Source: a virus. From it: 56,588 nucleotides of DNA. The stretch's first letter is position 1. Each line of letters begins with the position of its first letter. The DNA lies in IMG/VR virus record IMGVR_UViG_3300043409_001689, positions 1 to 56,588 of that record. One strand, 5' to 3'. Shown piece by piece: positions 7,617-16,282 of this stretch. Position numbers and translations under genes: made by a program. The notes beneath the pieces are model-generated. The model saw nothing but the letters and a program-made list of their open reading frames with translations. It did no database searches and was not told the DNA's origin.

Positions 7617-7659
7617 TTATAAGCTAATTTATACCAAAAGTAATAAATTATTTAGATAA

Positions 7660-9294
7660 ATGGAAGAAGAAGAATTAGAAGCGGAATTGGTACTTAGGGA
7701 AGCCTTTAGGAGAAAGCAATATCTTGTATATCAAAAGAACCCGCTTGCTTGGGCGCAAGATGTCTTAGGGGAAGACCCTAAATTCTACAAATGGTCTTTA
7801 CATGAAGGTTATGAAAATCATAAATGGGATGGCTCTAAAGACCCTATTTGGGGGGCTTGGAATTGCCTTGCCAAAAAGCAATGGGCTTCCTTACAAGCTG
7901 CTACGGGAACTTCTAAGACTTTCTCGGCTGCTCGGGTAGCCTTTTGGTTCTTAGACTGCTTTGAAGATGCTTTAGTGGTGACAAGCGCACCGAAGGAATC
8001 TCAATTGACTTTGAACCTTTGGGGGGAAATATCAAAGATTAAGGACAAGATGAAAGAAGTCCGTCCTTATATGTACCAAACGAAGCTTTCTATCAAGATG
8101 GAAGGATTGAATGAAGATTCACCCTTTCGGGAGACGCATCAAATGATAGGCTTCGTGGCGGGTGTAGGTGCTGACGAGGAATCCGCTACAAAAGCGCAGG
8201 GTTTTCATAGAAAGAATATGTTATTCATCTGTGAAGAAATGGCGGGTATGAATAGCGCAGTTGTGACGGCTTTCAAGAACACTTGTACGGGCGAAAATAA
8301 TCTCATATTCGCTTTGGGGAATCCCGATAGCGAAACGGACGAACTTCATAAGTTTTCCTTACTTCCAAACGTCCATGATTTCCGTATCTCTGCTTATGAC
8401 TACCCAAACGTGGTATTAGGAAAAGAGTTGTACGCTGGGGCGGTCACTCGGGGTTCTATTGAAAGACGAAGGGTAGAATATGGCGAAGATTCGGCTTTAT
8501 TTCAATCTCGTGTCCGTGGAATGACCCCAAAGGACGACGAAAACTCATTGATAAGGGCTTCTTGGGTGGACTATGCGGACATTCATAGTGATTCATTTGG
8601 GAATGTTCCAAAGGACGGTGAAGGCTATAATGGTTGTGGGGTGGACGTGGCACAAAGTGAAAATAGAGATAAGGCTGCGGTGACGTTCTTTGAATCCAAC
8701 GAACTTGTAAGGCTTGATGAGTTTGAATGTAATAATGCTACGCATTTAGCTTATAATCTCTTTATGGCAGATGCGGACCTAATGGAAAAAGGCTATATCA
8801 AGATGCCTACGGGCAAGATAGACGACTATATGATAATGGACGATTGCATAGGGGTAGATACGGTAGGTATTGGGGTAGCTACTTTAAACGCTTTTGTGGA
8901 TTGGGGGCATAACGTGGTGTCTTTAAGCGGCGGTGCATGGACTGACGAAGGGATTATTCCTTTGGAATATGACGACAAAGGGAAGGAAAAGCCTTTGTAT
9001 AAGTTTGCGAACTTGCGTTCTCAAATGTATTGGGAAGCACGGGAAGACCTACGAGCGGGGAAGCTAAGAATCGCCTTGAAAGATAGGGCATTGTTTGAAA
9101 GGCTTAAAAAGGAACTTTCAGTCATTCGCTTTGCGCTTTCAGATAATGCCGTGGCGGTGGAAAAGAAAGAAGCGATTAAGAAAAGACTTGGGGGAAAGTC
9201 TCCGAACCTTGCGGATGCTTTTGTCTATGGTAATTGGGTAAGAAAAGCATATAGGCTGCAAAGTTTTGGTCTTCCTATGGCTTTTGGTGGATAA
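7660..9294 (+). CDS. Terminase large subunit
   Basis: 544 aa. DNA-packaging motor ATPase and headful or cos nuclease. A Walker A-like loop (ATGTSKT) is at residues 81-87 and Walker B (LFICEE) at 188-193. A coupling block (IFALGNPDSE) is near 216-225. The C-terminal RNase H-type nuclease domain begins around GCGVDVAQSENRDKA (~330), supplying the first acidic residue, with further D residues in the segment ending DDCIGVDTVGIG. ATG 7660 is preceded by TTTAGATAAATGG, one of the TTTAAGTAAATG-like leaders seen at several late genes. Good length and domain order. It is separated from the portal gene by a small RNA locus and a leftward block, which is unusual. Confidence 0.92.
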   Translation: MEEEELEAELVLREAFRRKQYLVYQKNPLAWAQDVLGEDPKFYKWSLHEGYENHKWDGSKDPIWGAWNCLAKKQWASLQAATGTSKTFSAARVAFWFLDCFEDALVVTSAPKESQLTLNLWGEISKIKDKMKEVRPYMYQTKLSIKMEGLNEDSPFRETHQMIGFVAGVGADEESATKAQGFHRKNMLFICEEMAGMNSAVVTAFKNTCTGENNLIFALGNPDSETDELHKFSLLPNVHDFRISAYDYPNVVLGKELYAGAVTRGSIERRRVEYGEDSALFQSRVRGMTPKDDENSLIRASWVDYADIHSDSFGNVPKDGEGYNGCGVDVAQSENRDKAAVTFFESNELVRLDEFECNNATHLAYNLFMADADLMEKGYIKMPTGKIDDYMIMDDCIGVDTVGIGVATLNAFVDWGHNVVSLSGGAWTDEGIIPLEYDDKGKEKPLYKFANLRSQMYWEAREDLRAGKLRIALKDRALFERLKKELSVIRFALSDNAVAVEKKEAIKKRLGGKSPNLADAFVYGNWVRKAYRLQSFGLPMAFGG

Positions 9295-9296
9295 TA

Positions 9297-9327
9297 TTTG
9301 GAATATTGAAAATAAGATATATCTTTG
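9297..9327 (+). promoter_or_regulatory. Strong Bacteroidota-type promoter of a candidate small RNA
   Basis: TTTG (9297-9300), a 19-bp spacer and TATCTTTG (9320-9327) are an exact consensus match. The -33 element starts just after the terminase stop codon and no gene follows before a terminator. Confidence 0.8.
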
Positions 9328-9331
9328 TGTT

Positions 9332-9478
9332 AGAATTGCTTTTCGCTGGATTGTAACAGAATTTTTTAAAAGTCCTATCTAAAGACTTTTAACCTAAACT
9401 CCGAAGCCTTCGGGCGGATGTCTTGCGGAAAGCATTAATTCAAAAGCCTAACTACTCATAATAGTTAGGCTTTTTTAC
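9332..9478 (+). ncRNA. Candidate ~145-nt small noncoding RNA
   Basis: The segment between the promoter at 9297-9327 and the terminator at 9442-9474 has no ORF longer than six codons from ATG. It can fold into three stems: TTAAAAGTC/GACTTTTAA (9366-9374 with 9384-9392), CCGAA-GCC-TTCGG (9401-9413) and the 13-bp terminator stem. Promoter, compact structured body and intrinsic terminator together are the layout of a stand-alone sRNA gene. The target or function is unknown. Confidence 0.65.
9442..9474. terminator. Strong bidirectional terminator
   Basis: A 13-bp perfect stem (AAAAGCCTAACTA / TAGTTAGGCTTTT) with a 7-nt loop and a T-run on the plus side. It ends the small RNA and, on the other strand, the leftward block that stops at 9481. 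Confidence 0.9.
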
Positions 9479-9480
9479 TT

Positions 9481-9549
9481 TTATTCATTAACTAATCCTA
9501 TGTAATAATTTCCATCAATTTCTTTATACTCTACCGACAAGTCTTTCAT
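9481..9549 (-). CDS. Possible 22-aa micropeptide
   Basis: MKDLSVEYKEIDGNYYIGLV then NE, stop. Its ATG overlaps the stop of the upstream small ORF as ATGA, a typical coupling signal. It ends next to the terminator. Too short to assign; reported because of the overlap. Confidence 0.35.
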   Translation of the reverse strand: MKDLSVEYKEIDGNYYIGLVNE

Positions 9550-9722
9550 AGTTCATCTATATCCACACTACAAATGCAACAGTCTTTCATGCTTCTTTCT
9601 TGTGGGGTATATTCGTCAAGATGCTTTTCAACTTGTTCAGAAGATAAGCTAAAATGTTCGATTAAGTCATTAGGACACGCTAATTCTTTTTCTCCTCTAT
9701 TAATTACTACTATTTGGCACAT
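9546..9722 (-). CDS. Small hypothetical protein with C-terminal Cys cluster
   Basis: 58 aa. It starts one base after the stop codon of the 9724-9918 gene and overlaps the next ORF by 4 bp, so it fits the leftward operon exactly. It ends with KDCCICSVDIDEL, which together with C2 and C16 could bind a metal. An RBS-like AGAGGAGAAAAAG occurs within it rather than before it. No family recognised. Confidence 0.5.
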   Translation of the reverse strand: MCQIVVINRGEKELACPNDLIEHFSLSSEQVEKHLDEYTPQERSMKDCCICSVDIDEL

Positions 9723-9723
9723 T

Positions 9724-9918
9724 CTATAAAAGGTTTTTGTCTATCCAATAATTTCCGTTTGTTTTAGGGTCAACCACATGATAAGCCGTTGAACTTTCCC
9801 CAATAATTTCTAAGGAATCACCTTTATTAAAGGTAAGATTCATTATTGTAGTGTAAGGAGAAGTTTTGTAGCTTCCGTATCTTTGGTAGCGAATGAACTG
9901 AATTATTCTTTTATTCAT
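9724..9918 (-). CDS. Small SH3-like hypothetical protein
   Basis: 64 aa with alternating hydrophobic/beta pattern. FNKGDSLEIIGESSTAYHVV followed by NYWIDKNLL recalls a bacterial SH3-type or PemK-like small barrel. It lies between the Cys-containing 162-aa protein upstream and the 58-aa ORF downstream, with almost no spacing. Function unknown. Confidence 0.55.
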   Translation of the reverse strand: MNKRIIQFIRYQRYGSYKTSPYTTIMNLTFNKGDSLEIIGESSTAYHVVDPKTNGNYWIDKNLL

Positions 9919-9919
9919 T

Positions 9920-10408
9920 TTAATAGATTAAAGTCTTCATAAATTCATACATACCATTGTCTTTTTTGGTTTGCAATTGCTCATCAAGCATCGTTGTTAG
10001 CTTATCCCAATTATCTGAAAGGTTTGACCACTCTTTGCCTACTTCTTTAAGAAAATGAAAGCGTTGCTTTATTTCGGGAACAAACTTGACAAGTTTGTAG
10101 CATCTATTAAAATCGTCGGGGTCGTAAGGGTGTGACGTGTCGGACTTTCCTATTCCGTAGCAAATCCAAATCATAGCCTTAGAAGACGCTCCCTTTTCGC
10201 CATTCTCAAACCACCACTTAATGCGGTCAACTTCACTTTGCGACATATCGGCTTGTGGCTCTACCCAAGTTTTTAGGCAGTCCTTATGCAAGGTTTCAAA
10301 AGACCTATTTTTTTTAGACATCTCTTTGATGCCTATTGGATAGACTAATTTGTGACTTTCGCCACAATTAAGGCAAAATAAGGCTTCGTCTCTTATTATT
10401 GTACTCAT
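9920..10408 (-). CDS. Conserved phage-type hypothetical protein with N-terminal zinc site
   Basis: 162 aa. FCLNCGESH near residue 12 plus HKDC near 42 suggest a zinc-binding N-terminus. The middle carries NGEKGASSKAMIWICYGI and HPYDPDDFNRCYKLV, a block I recall from many phage hypothetical proteins, followed by a helical C-terminus with WSNLSDNWDKL. No enzyme activity is evident. The ATG overlaps the stop of the exonuclease gene by 4 bp, so the two are coupled. Confidence 0.7.
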   Translation of the reverse strand: MSTIIRDEALFCLNCGESHKLVYPIGIKEMSKKNRSFETLHKDCLKTWVEPQADMSQSEVDRIKWWFENGEKGASSKAMIWICYGIGKSDTSHPYDPDDFNRCYKLVKFVPEIKQRFHFLKEVGKEWSNLSDNWDKLTTMLDEQLQTKKDNGMYEFMKTLIY

Positions 10409-10989
10409 ATTAAATTTCTTTTTTTAAGTTCAAAATAGCATTTAACAGTAGCTTTCACGTCATTCAAAGCATTATGCGCCCCTTCAAAGTCTTCCCCGAA
10501 AAGCCACAGGTGAAGTTCTGTAAGTTTTGGGAATTTGAATTTGCCTTGATAGTAAGGTGAAGGAATCTTCAAGACGCTTGTAGTAGCTTCCATAGTACAC
10601 AAGTGACCACGGTAAGGCAATAGGTTTTCTAACCCAAGTCTTAGGCACTCGGCTTCAATAAGCATGGAATCAAACCAGTAATTATGACAAATCAATACAT
10701 CTATTCCTTTAACTATTTCAAAAAAGTCATGCAAGGCTTCCGCAGGGTGTACCCCGTCTTTCAAAATACTTTCCTTGGAAATGCCGTGAGCATTGAAAGC
10801 ACTTGGGCTTATTTCAAAGTCTTCATTAGGCTTTACTAAGAAGCCCGATTCACCCAAAAGCCTTTCATCTTCATATAATTGATACCCCAATTGGACAAGG
10901 TGAGGGTATAGGTGAACCGTGTCTTTATTTAGCTTGTAGCCTTTTGGGGGTAAGCCAGTAGTTTCGGTATCAAAGAATAGGATTTTCAT
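10405..10989 (-). CDS. DnaQ-like 3'-5' exonuclease (DEDDh)
   Basis: 194 aa, a full-length exonuclease domain. The catalytic acidic pair is at D7 and E9 in FFDTETTGL; the second motif has D107 in CHNYWFDS; the third has H172 and D177 in GAHNALNDVKA, which makes it the DEDDh type. Such enzymes trim DNA or RNA 3' ends and serve as proofreaders or nucleotide scavengers. No DNA polymerase gene is seen in this window, so a stand-alone role is likely. First gene of the leftward block, driven by the promoter at 11018-11048. Confidence 0.9.
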   Translation of the reverse strand: MKILFFDTETTGLPPKGYKLNKDTVHLYPHLVQLGYQLYEDERLLGESGFLVKPNEDFEISPSAFNAHGISKESILKDGVHPAEALHDFFEIVKGIDVLICHNYWFDSMLIEAECLRLGLENLLPYRGHLCTMEATTSVLKIPSPYYQGKFKFPKLTELHLWLFGEDFEGAHNALNDVKATVKCYFELKKRNLI

Positions 10990-11017
10990 TTCTTTTTTGT
11001 TTAATTATTTAATAATA

Positions 11018-11048
11018 CAAATGTATAATTTTTTATTGAAAAAACAAA
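11018..11048 (-). promoter_or_regulatory. Bacteroidota-type promoter of the exonuclease operon
   Basis: Minus strand: TTTG (11045-11048), 19-bp spacer, TACATTTG (11018-11025). Start codon at 10989. Confidence 0.82.
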
Positions 11049-11082
11049 ATATTTTGTAAAATAAATTTAATGGCTATATTGG

Positions 11083-11104
11083 ATAAATACCTTAAAGTAT
11101 TTAT
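11083..11104. promoter_or_regulatory. Palindrome just upstream of the portal gene
   Basis: ATAAATAC-CTTAAA-GTATTTAT, perfect 8-bp arms, ends 6 bp before the portal ATG at 11111. It could be an operator of the head operon or a leader hairpin. A plus-strand promoter nearby is weak (TATATTGG at about 11075). Confidence 0.45.
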
Positions 11105-11110
11105 GTAAAT

Positions 11111-12478
11111 ATGAAGATTCCTTTCACGAATATAGAACTATCAAATCCCTTTTCACTTAAAAGACCGCCTACGGTTTACGTGAACGAGCAGCCTGTTTCT
11201 TCGGGCAGAAGTTCCGTGTCGGAAGTCTCGGACTTCTTGCAAGGAAAGACTGCTTGGCACGAGATAAAGCCCAAGTATAGAAAGGAAATACTTGAAACGC
11301 TTGAAACTATGGCAATATGGAACGGTGACGTTTCAAACGCTACTGAAAACGTGGTGAAGCTTGCCAATAGACCTCACCTTTTGCACTTCGCAGAAGGCAC
11401 GTCTGAAGAGGTTATAAAGAAAGCCCAAGAGTATATGAGCGATGCGGAAAAGACTTGGTATAGGGGCGGTATGTGGGCTTTAAAGAATGACCTATTGACT
11501 CAATTAGCTTTGTTTGGTGCTATAAGTGCAGAAGCGGGGATAAGAAGGGATATGAAGGGTGTCAAGAGAGTTTACTTAGTTCCGCATAAGCACATAGTCT
11601 TTAGAAGGAACATCAAGGAAGACGATTATGAACCTTTCCAAAATATTGCACAATTAGGCTCGGTAGAACCTATAAAGCTAAACCAATTCACTTATAAGTA
11701 CCTTAGCTTAGGCAGAATCAATGAAAATCCTTACGGCATACCGCCTTTCTTGGCGGCTCTTAGGGATATTGACATAGACGACTACCTTGTAGATAACCTT
11801 CGCTATGTGGCGAAAAAGCACGGTGTCATGGGTTTCCTTTCGGTGCTTGTTAATGCTCCAGCAAAGAAGCAAGGAGAATCTGACCAACTATATTATGATA
11901 GATGCGAAAGATACTTGGATAAGATTAAGCCACAAATTGAAGAAGGCTATCGGAATGGAATCGCTTTAGGCTTCAAGAACGCTCACCAATTTGATGTGCA
12001 AAACTCCACAAGTGACGGAACTGCTGCAAGGTCTTTGGTAGAACTCATTGACCAAAAGAAGATGTCGGGTCTAAAGCAAGACCCTATTTTCTTTGGGCGT
12101 CCGTTCAATACCTCGGAAGCTATTGGAAGGGTAATCTTTGAGAAGTGGACTGGTCAACTTGAAGCTTACCAGCAATGTCTTGTAGTTTTCTTGGAAGACT
12201 TATACTTGAAGGAACTTGTATTGGCTGGATTCCCTATTAAATCTTTGTTCGTGGAGTTTGAAAAACCAAACACGAAGGATAAGCTAAGAGATGCACAAGC
12301 CCGTCAACTGCATATTCAAAATACTATCTTGCTTCGTGACGAAGGAATTATAAGTCAAGCGCAAGCTGCGAAAGAAATGAATTATGATAGGGCGTTTAAG
12401 GAAGCACCTGTTAAAATAGACCCTTCTAAGCCCGACAACGGGGGCGGGGGGAATAATAAACCTAAACCTGTAAATTAA
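11111..12478 (+). CDS. Portal protein
   Basis: 455 aa. Forms the dodecameric ring through which DNA enters and leaves the capsid. Recognised from the order of blocks: an N-terminal PFSLKRPPTVYVNEQPV, the conserved NPYGIPPFLAAL then DIDDYLVDNLRY, a long helical stem region (YYDRCERYLDKIKPQIEEGY), and a C-terminal helix with the LRDAQARQLHIQNTILLRDE pattern. The length is typical. The Gly/Asn/Lys/Pro tail after residue 440 is low complexity. The stop and the next start overlap (TAATG). Gene order portal, protease, decoration, capsid supports the call. Confidence 0.85.
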   Translation: MKIPFTNIELSNPFSLKRPPTVYVNEQPVSSGRSSVSEVSDFLQGKTAWHEIKPKYRKEILETLETMAIWNGDVSNATENVVKLANRPHLLHFAEGTSEEVIKKAQEYMSDAEKTWYRGGMWALKNDLLTQLALFGAISAEAGIRRDMKGVKRVYLVPHKHIVFRRNIKEDDYEPFQNIAQLGSVEPIKLNQFTYKYLSLGRINENPYGIPPFLAALRDIDIDDYLVDNLRYVAKKHGVMGFLSVLVNAPAKKQGESDQLYYDRCERYLDKIKPQIEEGYRNGIALGFKNAHQFDVQNSTSDGTAARSLVELIDQKKMSGLKQDPIFFGRPFNTSEAIGRVIFEKWTGQLEAYQQCLVVFLEDLYLKELVLAGFPIKSLFVEFEKPNTKDKLRDAQARQLHIQNTILLRDEGIISQAQAAKEMNYDRAFKEAPVKIDPSKPDNGGGGNNKPKPVN

Positions 12479-13956
12479 TGAAAAAGAGAAATAGGGAAAC
12501 CCTAAACTTCAATATGGTGATTGGAAAGGATAAGTCTTCAATAGGCGGCTTTCAGCTTTCCCAATTCGCTAAAGCTACTGCTATCCCGATGCGCTCGGAC
12601 GCTCCCCCCTCAGTAGCCCTAAAACCCGAAGACTTCTACGAAGCGGACTTCCGTATGCTTTCTTCAACAATCGTTGGAACGGACTCTTGGAAGTGTTGTG
12701 ATTTTTCCGAAGGAAGTGTATTGAAAGACGCTTTAAGTCTTTTTGAAAAGAAGCCCGTCTATACTGACCATGATACTTGGGAAGTTAAGAACGCTGTGGG
12801 TATGGTTAAGAAAGTTTGGTGGGATAACGTGTATATGCTTGAAGGGAACGTGAAAGTCCCTTCGGGTGTGAATGGAACTCTTGCAATAGACATTACTAAT
12901 GATATGGGATTGAAGTTGGCAAGGTCTATTGAAATGGGTGCTATCTTCTCGGTGAGTGTAGGGATAGAATTTGATTGGGAAGCATCACACACCTTTGAAG
13001 ACCGTTGGGGCTTTTATGACAATATCGGAACTATCCAAAAGGATGGGGCAATGTGTCGCAGGGTAGTAAAGACTATCTACAATATCAATGAGTGTTCTTT
13101 GGTACATCTTGGGGCAGATGGCTATGCAAAACTCCTTGATGAAGACGGAAAGATAGTAAACCCAGATTTTGGTCAAATAAGCATACATAAGGCTTTGGGG
13201 TTGTCTAAGGACGACTTCAATGAAAAATCTCCCGAAACGGCAAATAACTACAAAATTATTTGCGGATTTGATAAAGGTTTATTAGGTTTATCAAAAGCGT
13301 ATCAAGATTTAAATAAAGAGTTCAATAAAGAAAATTCTAATAAAATGGATAGAAATTTTAAATACTTCTTAGGAAAGTTCGGCTTATCAGAAGCTGATTT
13401 TGCAAATGAAGAAGTTTTCATTGAAAAAATGAAGGACGTTTTAGAAGGCAATAAAAGCCTTGTGGGTCTTCAAAAGGTATCGGATAAGGCTAAAGAAATC
13501 TTTGGTCAAGACTTCGATTCTTATTCAAAAGAAAATGTGGTCTTTGGTCAAGACTTGGTAACGCTTCGCAAAGAGCATGAAGACTTCAAGAAAGAACTTG
13601 ATGCTTTGAAAGGCAAGCAAGAAGATAAGTTGACAAAACTTCGTACTGATGCGGAAGCCAAGTATCGCGCTTTGCAATTGGCAAAGAAGGCTGACGTTGA
13701 CGAAACGATTATCGAACTCTTCAAGGAATCTGATGAAACTAAGATTGTGTCTTTGGCAAAGTCTTTCGGTATTCAGTTCGGGGAGGAACTTCATGGAAAG
13801 TGTGTCAAGTGTGGTTCTAAGGAAATCAACTTCCGTTCTACGGTGTCTGAGAAAGACCCCGAAGACGATGAAGTAGTAGAAATCTATAAGGGAGGGTTTG
13901 ATAACTTGGCTCGTAAGAAGCAAGGGGAAAATAACACTTTCTTAGGTGGTAAGTAA
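12478..13956 (+). CDS. Prohead protease fused to a scaffold-like region
   Basis: 492 aa. Residues ~45-250 look like a prohead serine protease of the U35/S78 type: a His in KPVYTDHDTWEVKNAVG and a Ser in AIFSVSVGIEFDW are candidate catalytic residues. From ~265 the protein is Lys/Glu-rich and helical (DLVTLRKEHEDFKKELDALK), as expected of an internal scaffold that the protease later removes. Near the C-terminus CVKCGSKE is half of a zinc ribbon. Fusion of protease and scaffold is known in other phages. It sits between portal and decoration/capsid genes. The catalytic assignment is inference. Confidence 0.72.
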   Translation: MKKRNRETLNFNMVIGKDKSSIGGFQLSQFAKATAIPMRSDAPPSVALKPEDFYEADFRMLSSTIVGTDSWKCCDFSEGSVLKDALSLFEKKPVYTDHDTWEVKNAVGMVKKVWWDNVYMLEGNVKVPSGVNGTLAIDITNDMGLKLARSIEMGAIFSVSVGIEFDWEASHTFEDRWGFYDNIGTIQKDGAMCRRVVKTIYNINECSLVHLGADGYAKLLDEDGKIVNPDFGQISIHKALGLSKDDFNEKSPETANNYKIICGFDKGLLGLSKAYQDLNKEFNKENSNKMDRNFKYFLGKFGLSEADFANEEVFIEKMKDVLEGNKSLVGLQKVSDKAKEIFGQDFDSYSKENVVFGQDLVTLRKEHEDFKKELDALKGKQEDKLTKLRTDAEAKYRALQLAKKADVDETIIELFKESDETKIVSLAKSFGIQFGEELHGKCVKCGSKEINFRSTVSEKDPEDDEVVEIYKGGFDNLARKKQGENNTFLGGK

Positions 13957-14015
13957 TTAACCCTTGTGGGGGCTTTTAATATTATTGTTTAACGAAAATT
14001 CTAAAATTTATAAAG

Positions 14016-14456
14016 ATGAATTTAAGACTAAATTCAAATACGCCACGCACGAGGGTTGAGCAAATGCACGTCATTGCATCACTGCACATTACTTTCGATT
14101 GCGATGCAGCTTTTGATGCACCCGTAGGTACTCCTGTAAAACTTGATGCGACTTCAAAAGTAGTTGTTGCTACTAAAGCAGATAAGCCTATTGGCATCGT
14201 TCACGTTCCCAAAAACAATGACCATATCGGTAAGCCATGTGTAGGTGTTTTGACAGAGTTCAAGGCGGAACTTGTGGCGGTGGCTCAAGCTGCTGTAAGT
14301 GCTGGTCAAGCGGTGGCAATTCATTCGGTAGCGGGTTTTGCAGTACGTGTAGCGGTGGCTGCTTCGGGTGAATACGCTATTGGCGTGGCTCTTTCAAGTG
14401 CTGCGGCTGGTGCCGACATTCAAGTAGGTATTCTTTCGACTTCTCACAAAGTCTAA
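14016..14456 (+). CDS. Head decoration protein (DUF2190-like)
   Basis: 146 aa, beta-rich, Ala/Val/Gly-rich. The order (APVGTPVKLDATSKVVVATK, then KPIGIVHVP and GQAVAIHSVAGFAVR) resembles small capsid-stabilising proteins that sit next to the major capsid gene. It lies between protease and capsid genes, which is the standard place. The leader has an exact motif copy (TTTAACGAAAATTCTA, from 13989) 25 bp upstream of ATG. Confidence 0.7.
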   Translation: MNLRLNSNTPRTRVEQMHVIASLHITFDCDAAFDAPVGTPVKLDATSKVVVATKADKPIGIVHVPKNNDHIGKPCVGVLTEFKAELVAVAQAAVSAGQAVAIHSVAGFAVRVAVAASGEYAIGVALSSAAAGADIQVGILSTSHKV

Positions 14457-14524
14457 GTCATTGATAATCGGACAAAGTAACAAAGTAAATTAAAATTATC
14501 ATTGAACTTTCTTAATAAAAGAAT

Positions 14525-15808
14525 ATGAGCAGAGAAGTATTGCCTTTGGATTCAAGGGCTGAAAAGATTGCCGTTGCCGTTGCCGAATTTACGAAAAACG
14601 GTAAAGAAAAGTTGTCAATTTTTGACAAGTCTAAAGTAATGAACTTGGAAATTAAGGGTGAGCAAGACTCTCATTCAAAACTTTCAAGTGCTGTCATGTA
14701 TGACATGGAAAGCCTTTGTCGTCGCTTAAACTCTATGCGTAATGGTACGCATGAAGAATTTGGTGTGACTGACATTAGCTTTGCGGAAGCCGTAAAGTCT
14801 ATGTATGGCTTTGAAAGCGTTAATGACTTCCTAAGAATCGGTTTGGGAATTGAACCCTCCCGTATCACTTCTGAAAAGCTTTGGAGCAAGCCCGAATACA
14901 ATCAAGGCTATCGCTGGTTGATTCAAGAAATCATCTTGGAAGCTATGAAATTGGGTATTCGTAAGCCTTCGATGCACGAGGGGCTTGTAGCGAACACCGT
15001 TTCTTTATCGCAGCCCGAAGCAAAGATGCCTACTATTGACATGGCTGATGCTATGCCTTCGGTAATCGGTGAAGGAGACACTTTGAAAATGGGTTCTCTT
15101 AGCTTTGACCAAAAGACGGTTAACACCTTCAAATTGGGTATTGGATTAAAGACTACTGACGAAGTTATCAAGTATGTGTCTTTGGATATGGTGTCAATGT
15201 TCCTTGCGGATATGCCTGTACGCATGAATAACGCTCTTGATGCTTTATTTATCGCTATTGCTATCAATGGCAACCAAACTGGCGAAGAAGCACCTATTAT
15301 TGGTGTTAAGACTACGGGTGCATGGGCTTACCGTGACCTTACAAGAATGTGGGCGCGCGGTGCAAGAATGGGTCGTGACTTCACTTGTCTTATGACGGAC
15401 GAAGAAACGGCTTTAGACCTTTTGGACTTAGAAGAGTTCCGTGGATACGATGGTCCTACTACTCGTGGCGAGTTGATGCTAAAGACCAACATTCCTACAA
15501 AGGGTGATTTGATGATTCATGGCGCAATTGCAGAAAATACAATCTTAGCTTTGGATAAGAACGCTGCTATGGTCAAGTTGATGGTAGAAGCAATGTCTTT
15601 GGAAAGTGAAAGAATTGTTCAAAATGGTATCTCGGCTACTTACTTGAAGACTCGTATAGGCTTCGCTAAGATGTTCCAAGATGCGGTGGTGCTTATTAAT
15701 AATTCTATTACTTACAACAAAACTGCTGGTCAAGTGGGTGGTTTCCCTGTGTACATGGACCCTAAGCCTATTGAGACTTCGGTTTTACGTGGTCGTAGTG
15801 CAATGTAA
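14525..15808 (+). CDS. Major capsid protein
   Basis: 427 aa. Forms the icosahedral shell, presumably with an HK97 fold. Evidence is mainly position and architecture: directly after protease and decoration genes, an N-terminal helical part (about residues 1-110), then a core with SVIGEGDTLKMGSLSFDQKT, a long helix including SLDMVSMFLADMPVRMNNAL and a C-terminal part ending VYMDPKPIETSV. A strong terminator follows at 15839-15865, which may give capsid mRNA a separate high level. No TTAACGAAAATT copy stands before it; the leader instead has TAATAAAAGAATATG. Confidence 0.82.
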   Translation: MSREVLPLDSRAEKIAVAVAEFTKNGKEKLSIFDKSKVMNLEIKGEQDSHSKLSSAVMYDMESLCRRLNSMRNGTHEEFGVTDISFAEAVKSMYGFESVNDFLRIGLGIEPSRITSEKLWSKPEYNQGYRWLIQEIILEAMKLGIRKPSMHEGLVANTVSLSQPEAKMPTIDMADAMPSVIGEGDTLKMGSLSFDQKTVNTFKLGIGLKTTDEVIKYVSLDMVSMFLADMPVRMNNALDALFIAIAINGNQTGEEAPIIGVKTTGAWAYRDLTRMWARGARMGRDFTCLMTDEETALDLLDLEEFRGYDGPTTRGELMLKTNIPTKGDLMIHGAIAENTILALDKNAAMVKLMVEAMSLESERIVQNGISATYLKTRIGFAKMFQDAVVLINNSITYNKTAGQVGGFPVYMDPKPIETSVLRGRSAM

Positions 15809-15838
15809 AAATTTGAAGGTGAATAAATAAAGGTTTGA

Positions 15839-15865
15839 GGGGTTTTGGAATTATTCTAAAACCCC
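15839..15865 (+). terminator. Intrinsic terminator after the capsid gene
   Basis: GGGGTTTT (15839-15846) pairs with AAAACCCC (15858-15865), followed by T6. It splits the head operon directly behind the capsid gene. Confidence 0.82.
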
Positions 15866-15897
15866 TTTTTTGAATTAATCATATTAATTTTAAAATT

Positions 15898-16191
15898 ATG
15901 GCAAAAATATTTGTAAAGCTAAAAGACGCAGGGGCTTCTTATATTGATTCTACCCAAGAAAGACCTATGCTCATTCATGGCGCAGAACCCTTTGAAGTAG
16001 AAGAAACGGAAATGATAAAGCAGGGTATTCGTCGGGGGGCTTTGGTTGTTACCGAAGGAACGCCTACGGAATCTACGGGAAAAGCTAAAGAAGTCAAGGA
16101 GACTAAGCCAAAGGCTGATGCTAAAGGAAAAACTAAAGAAGAAGTCCAAGAGCCTACTGGAGAAAAACAAGAAGGCGTGGCAGAAAAATAA
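15898..16191 (+). CDS. Small virion-region protein with charged C-terminal tail
   Basis: 97 aa. Residues 1-55 form a compact domain (KIFVKLKDAGASYIDSTQER). From ~60 the sequence is almost only K, E, T, P, A, a disordered charged tail. It stands alone between two intrinsic terminators (15839-15865 and 16212-16251), so it is probably its own small transcription unit or depends on read-through. The position suggests a head-tail junction or minor capsid role. No family recognised. Confidence 0.6.
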   Translation: MAKIFVKLKDAGASYIDSTQERPMLIHGAEPFEVEETEMIKQGIRRGALVVTEGTPTESTGKAKEVKETKPKADAKGKTKEEVQEPTGEKQEGVAEK

Positions 16192-16211
16192 TAGTAAAAA
16201 ATAAAGACTTT

Positions 16212-16251
16212 AAAAGCCTTTTTATTTGATTTATTCAATAAAAAGGCTTTT
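16212..16251. terminator. Strong bidirectional terminator
   Basis: A 15-bp stem (AAAAGCCTTTTTATT / AATAAAAAGGCTTTT) followed by a T-run. Confidence 0.88.
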
Positions 16252-16282
16252 CTTTTTTGAAAGAATAAAAGATTTTAAGTAA

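Noticed and set aside
12985-13923. Leftward ORFs inside the protease/scaffold gene
   Set aside because: Shadows of a Lys/Glu-rich coding frame; no promoters or leaders.
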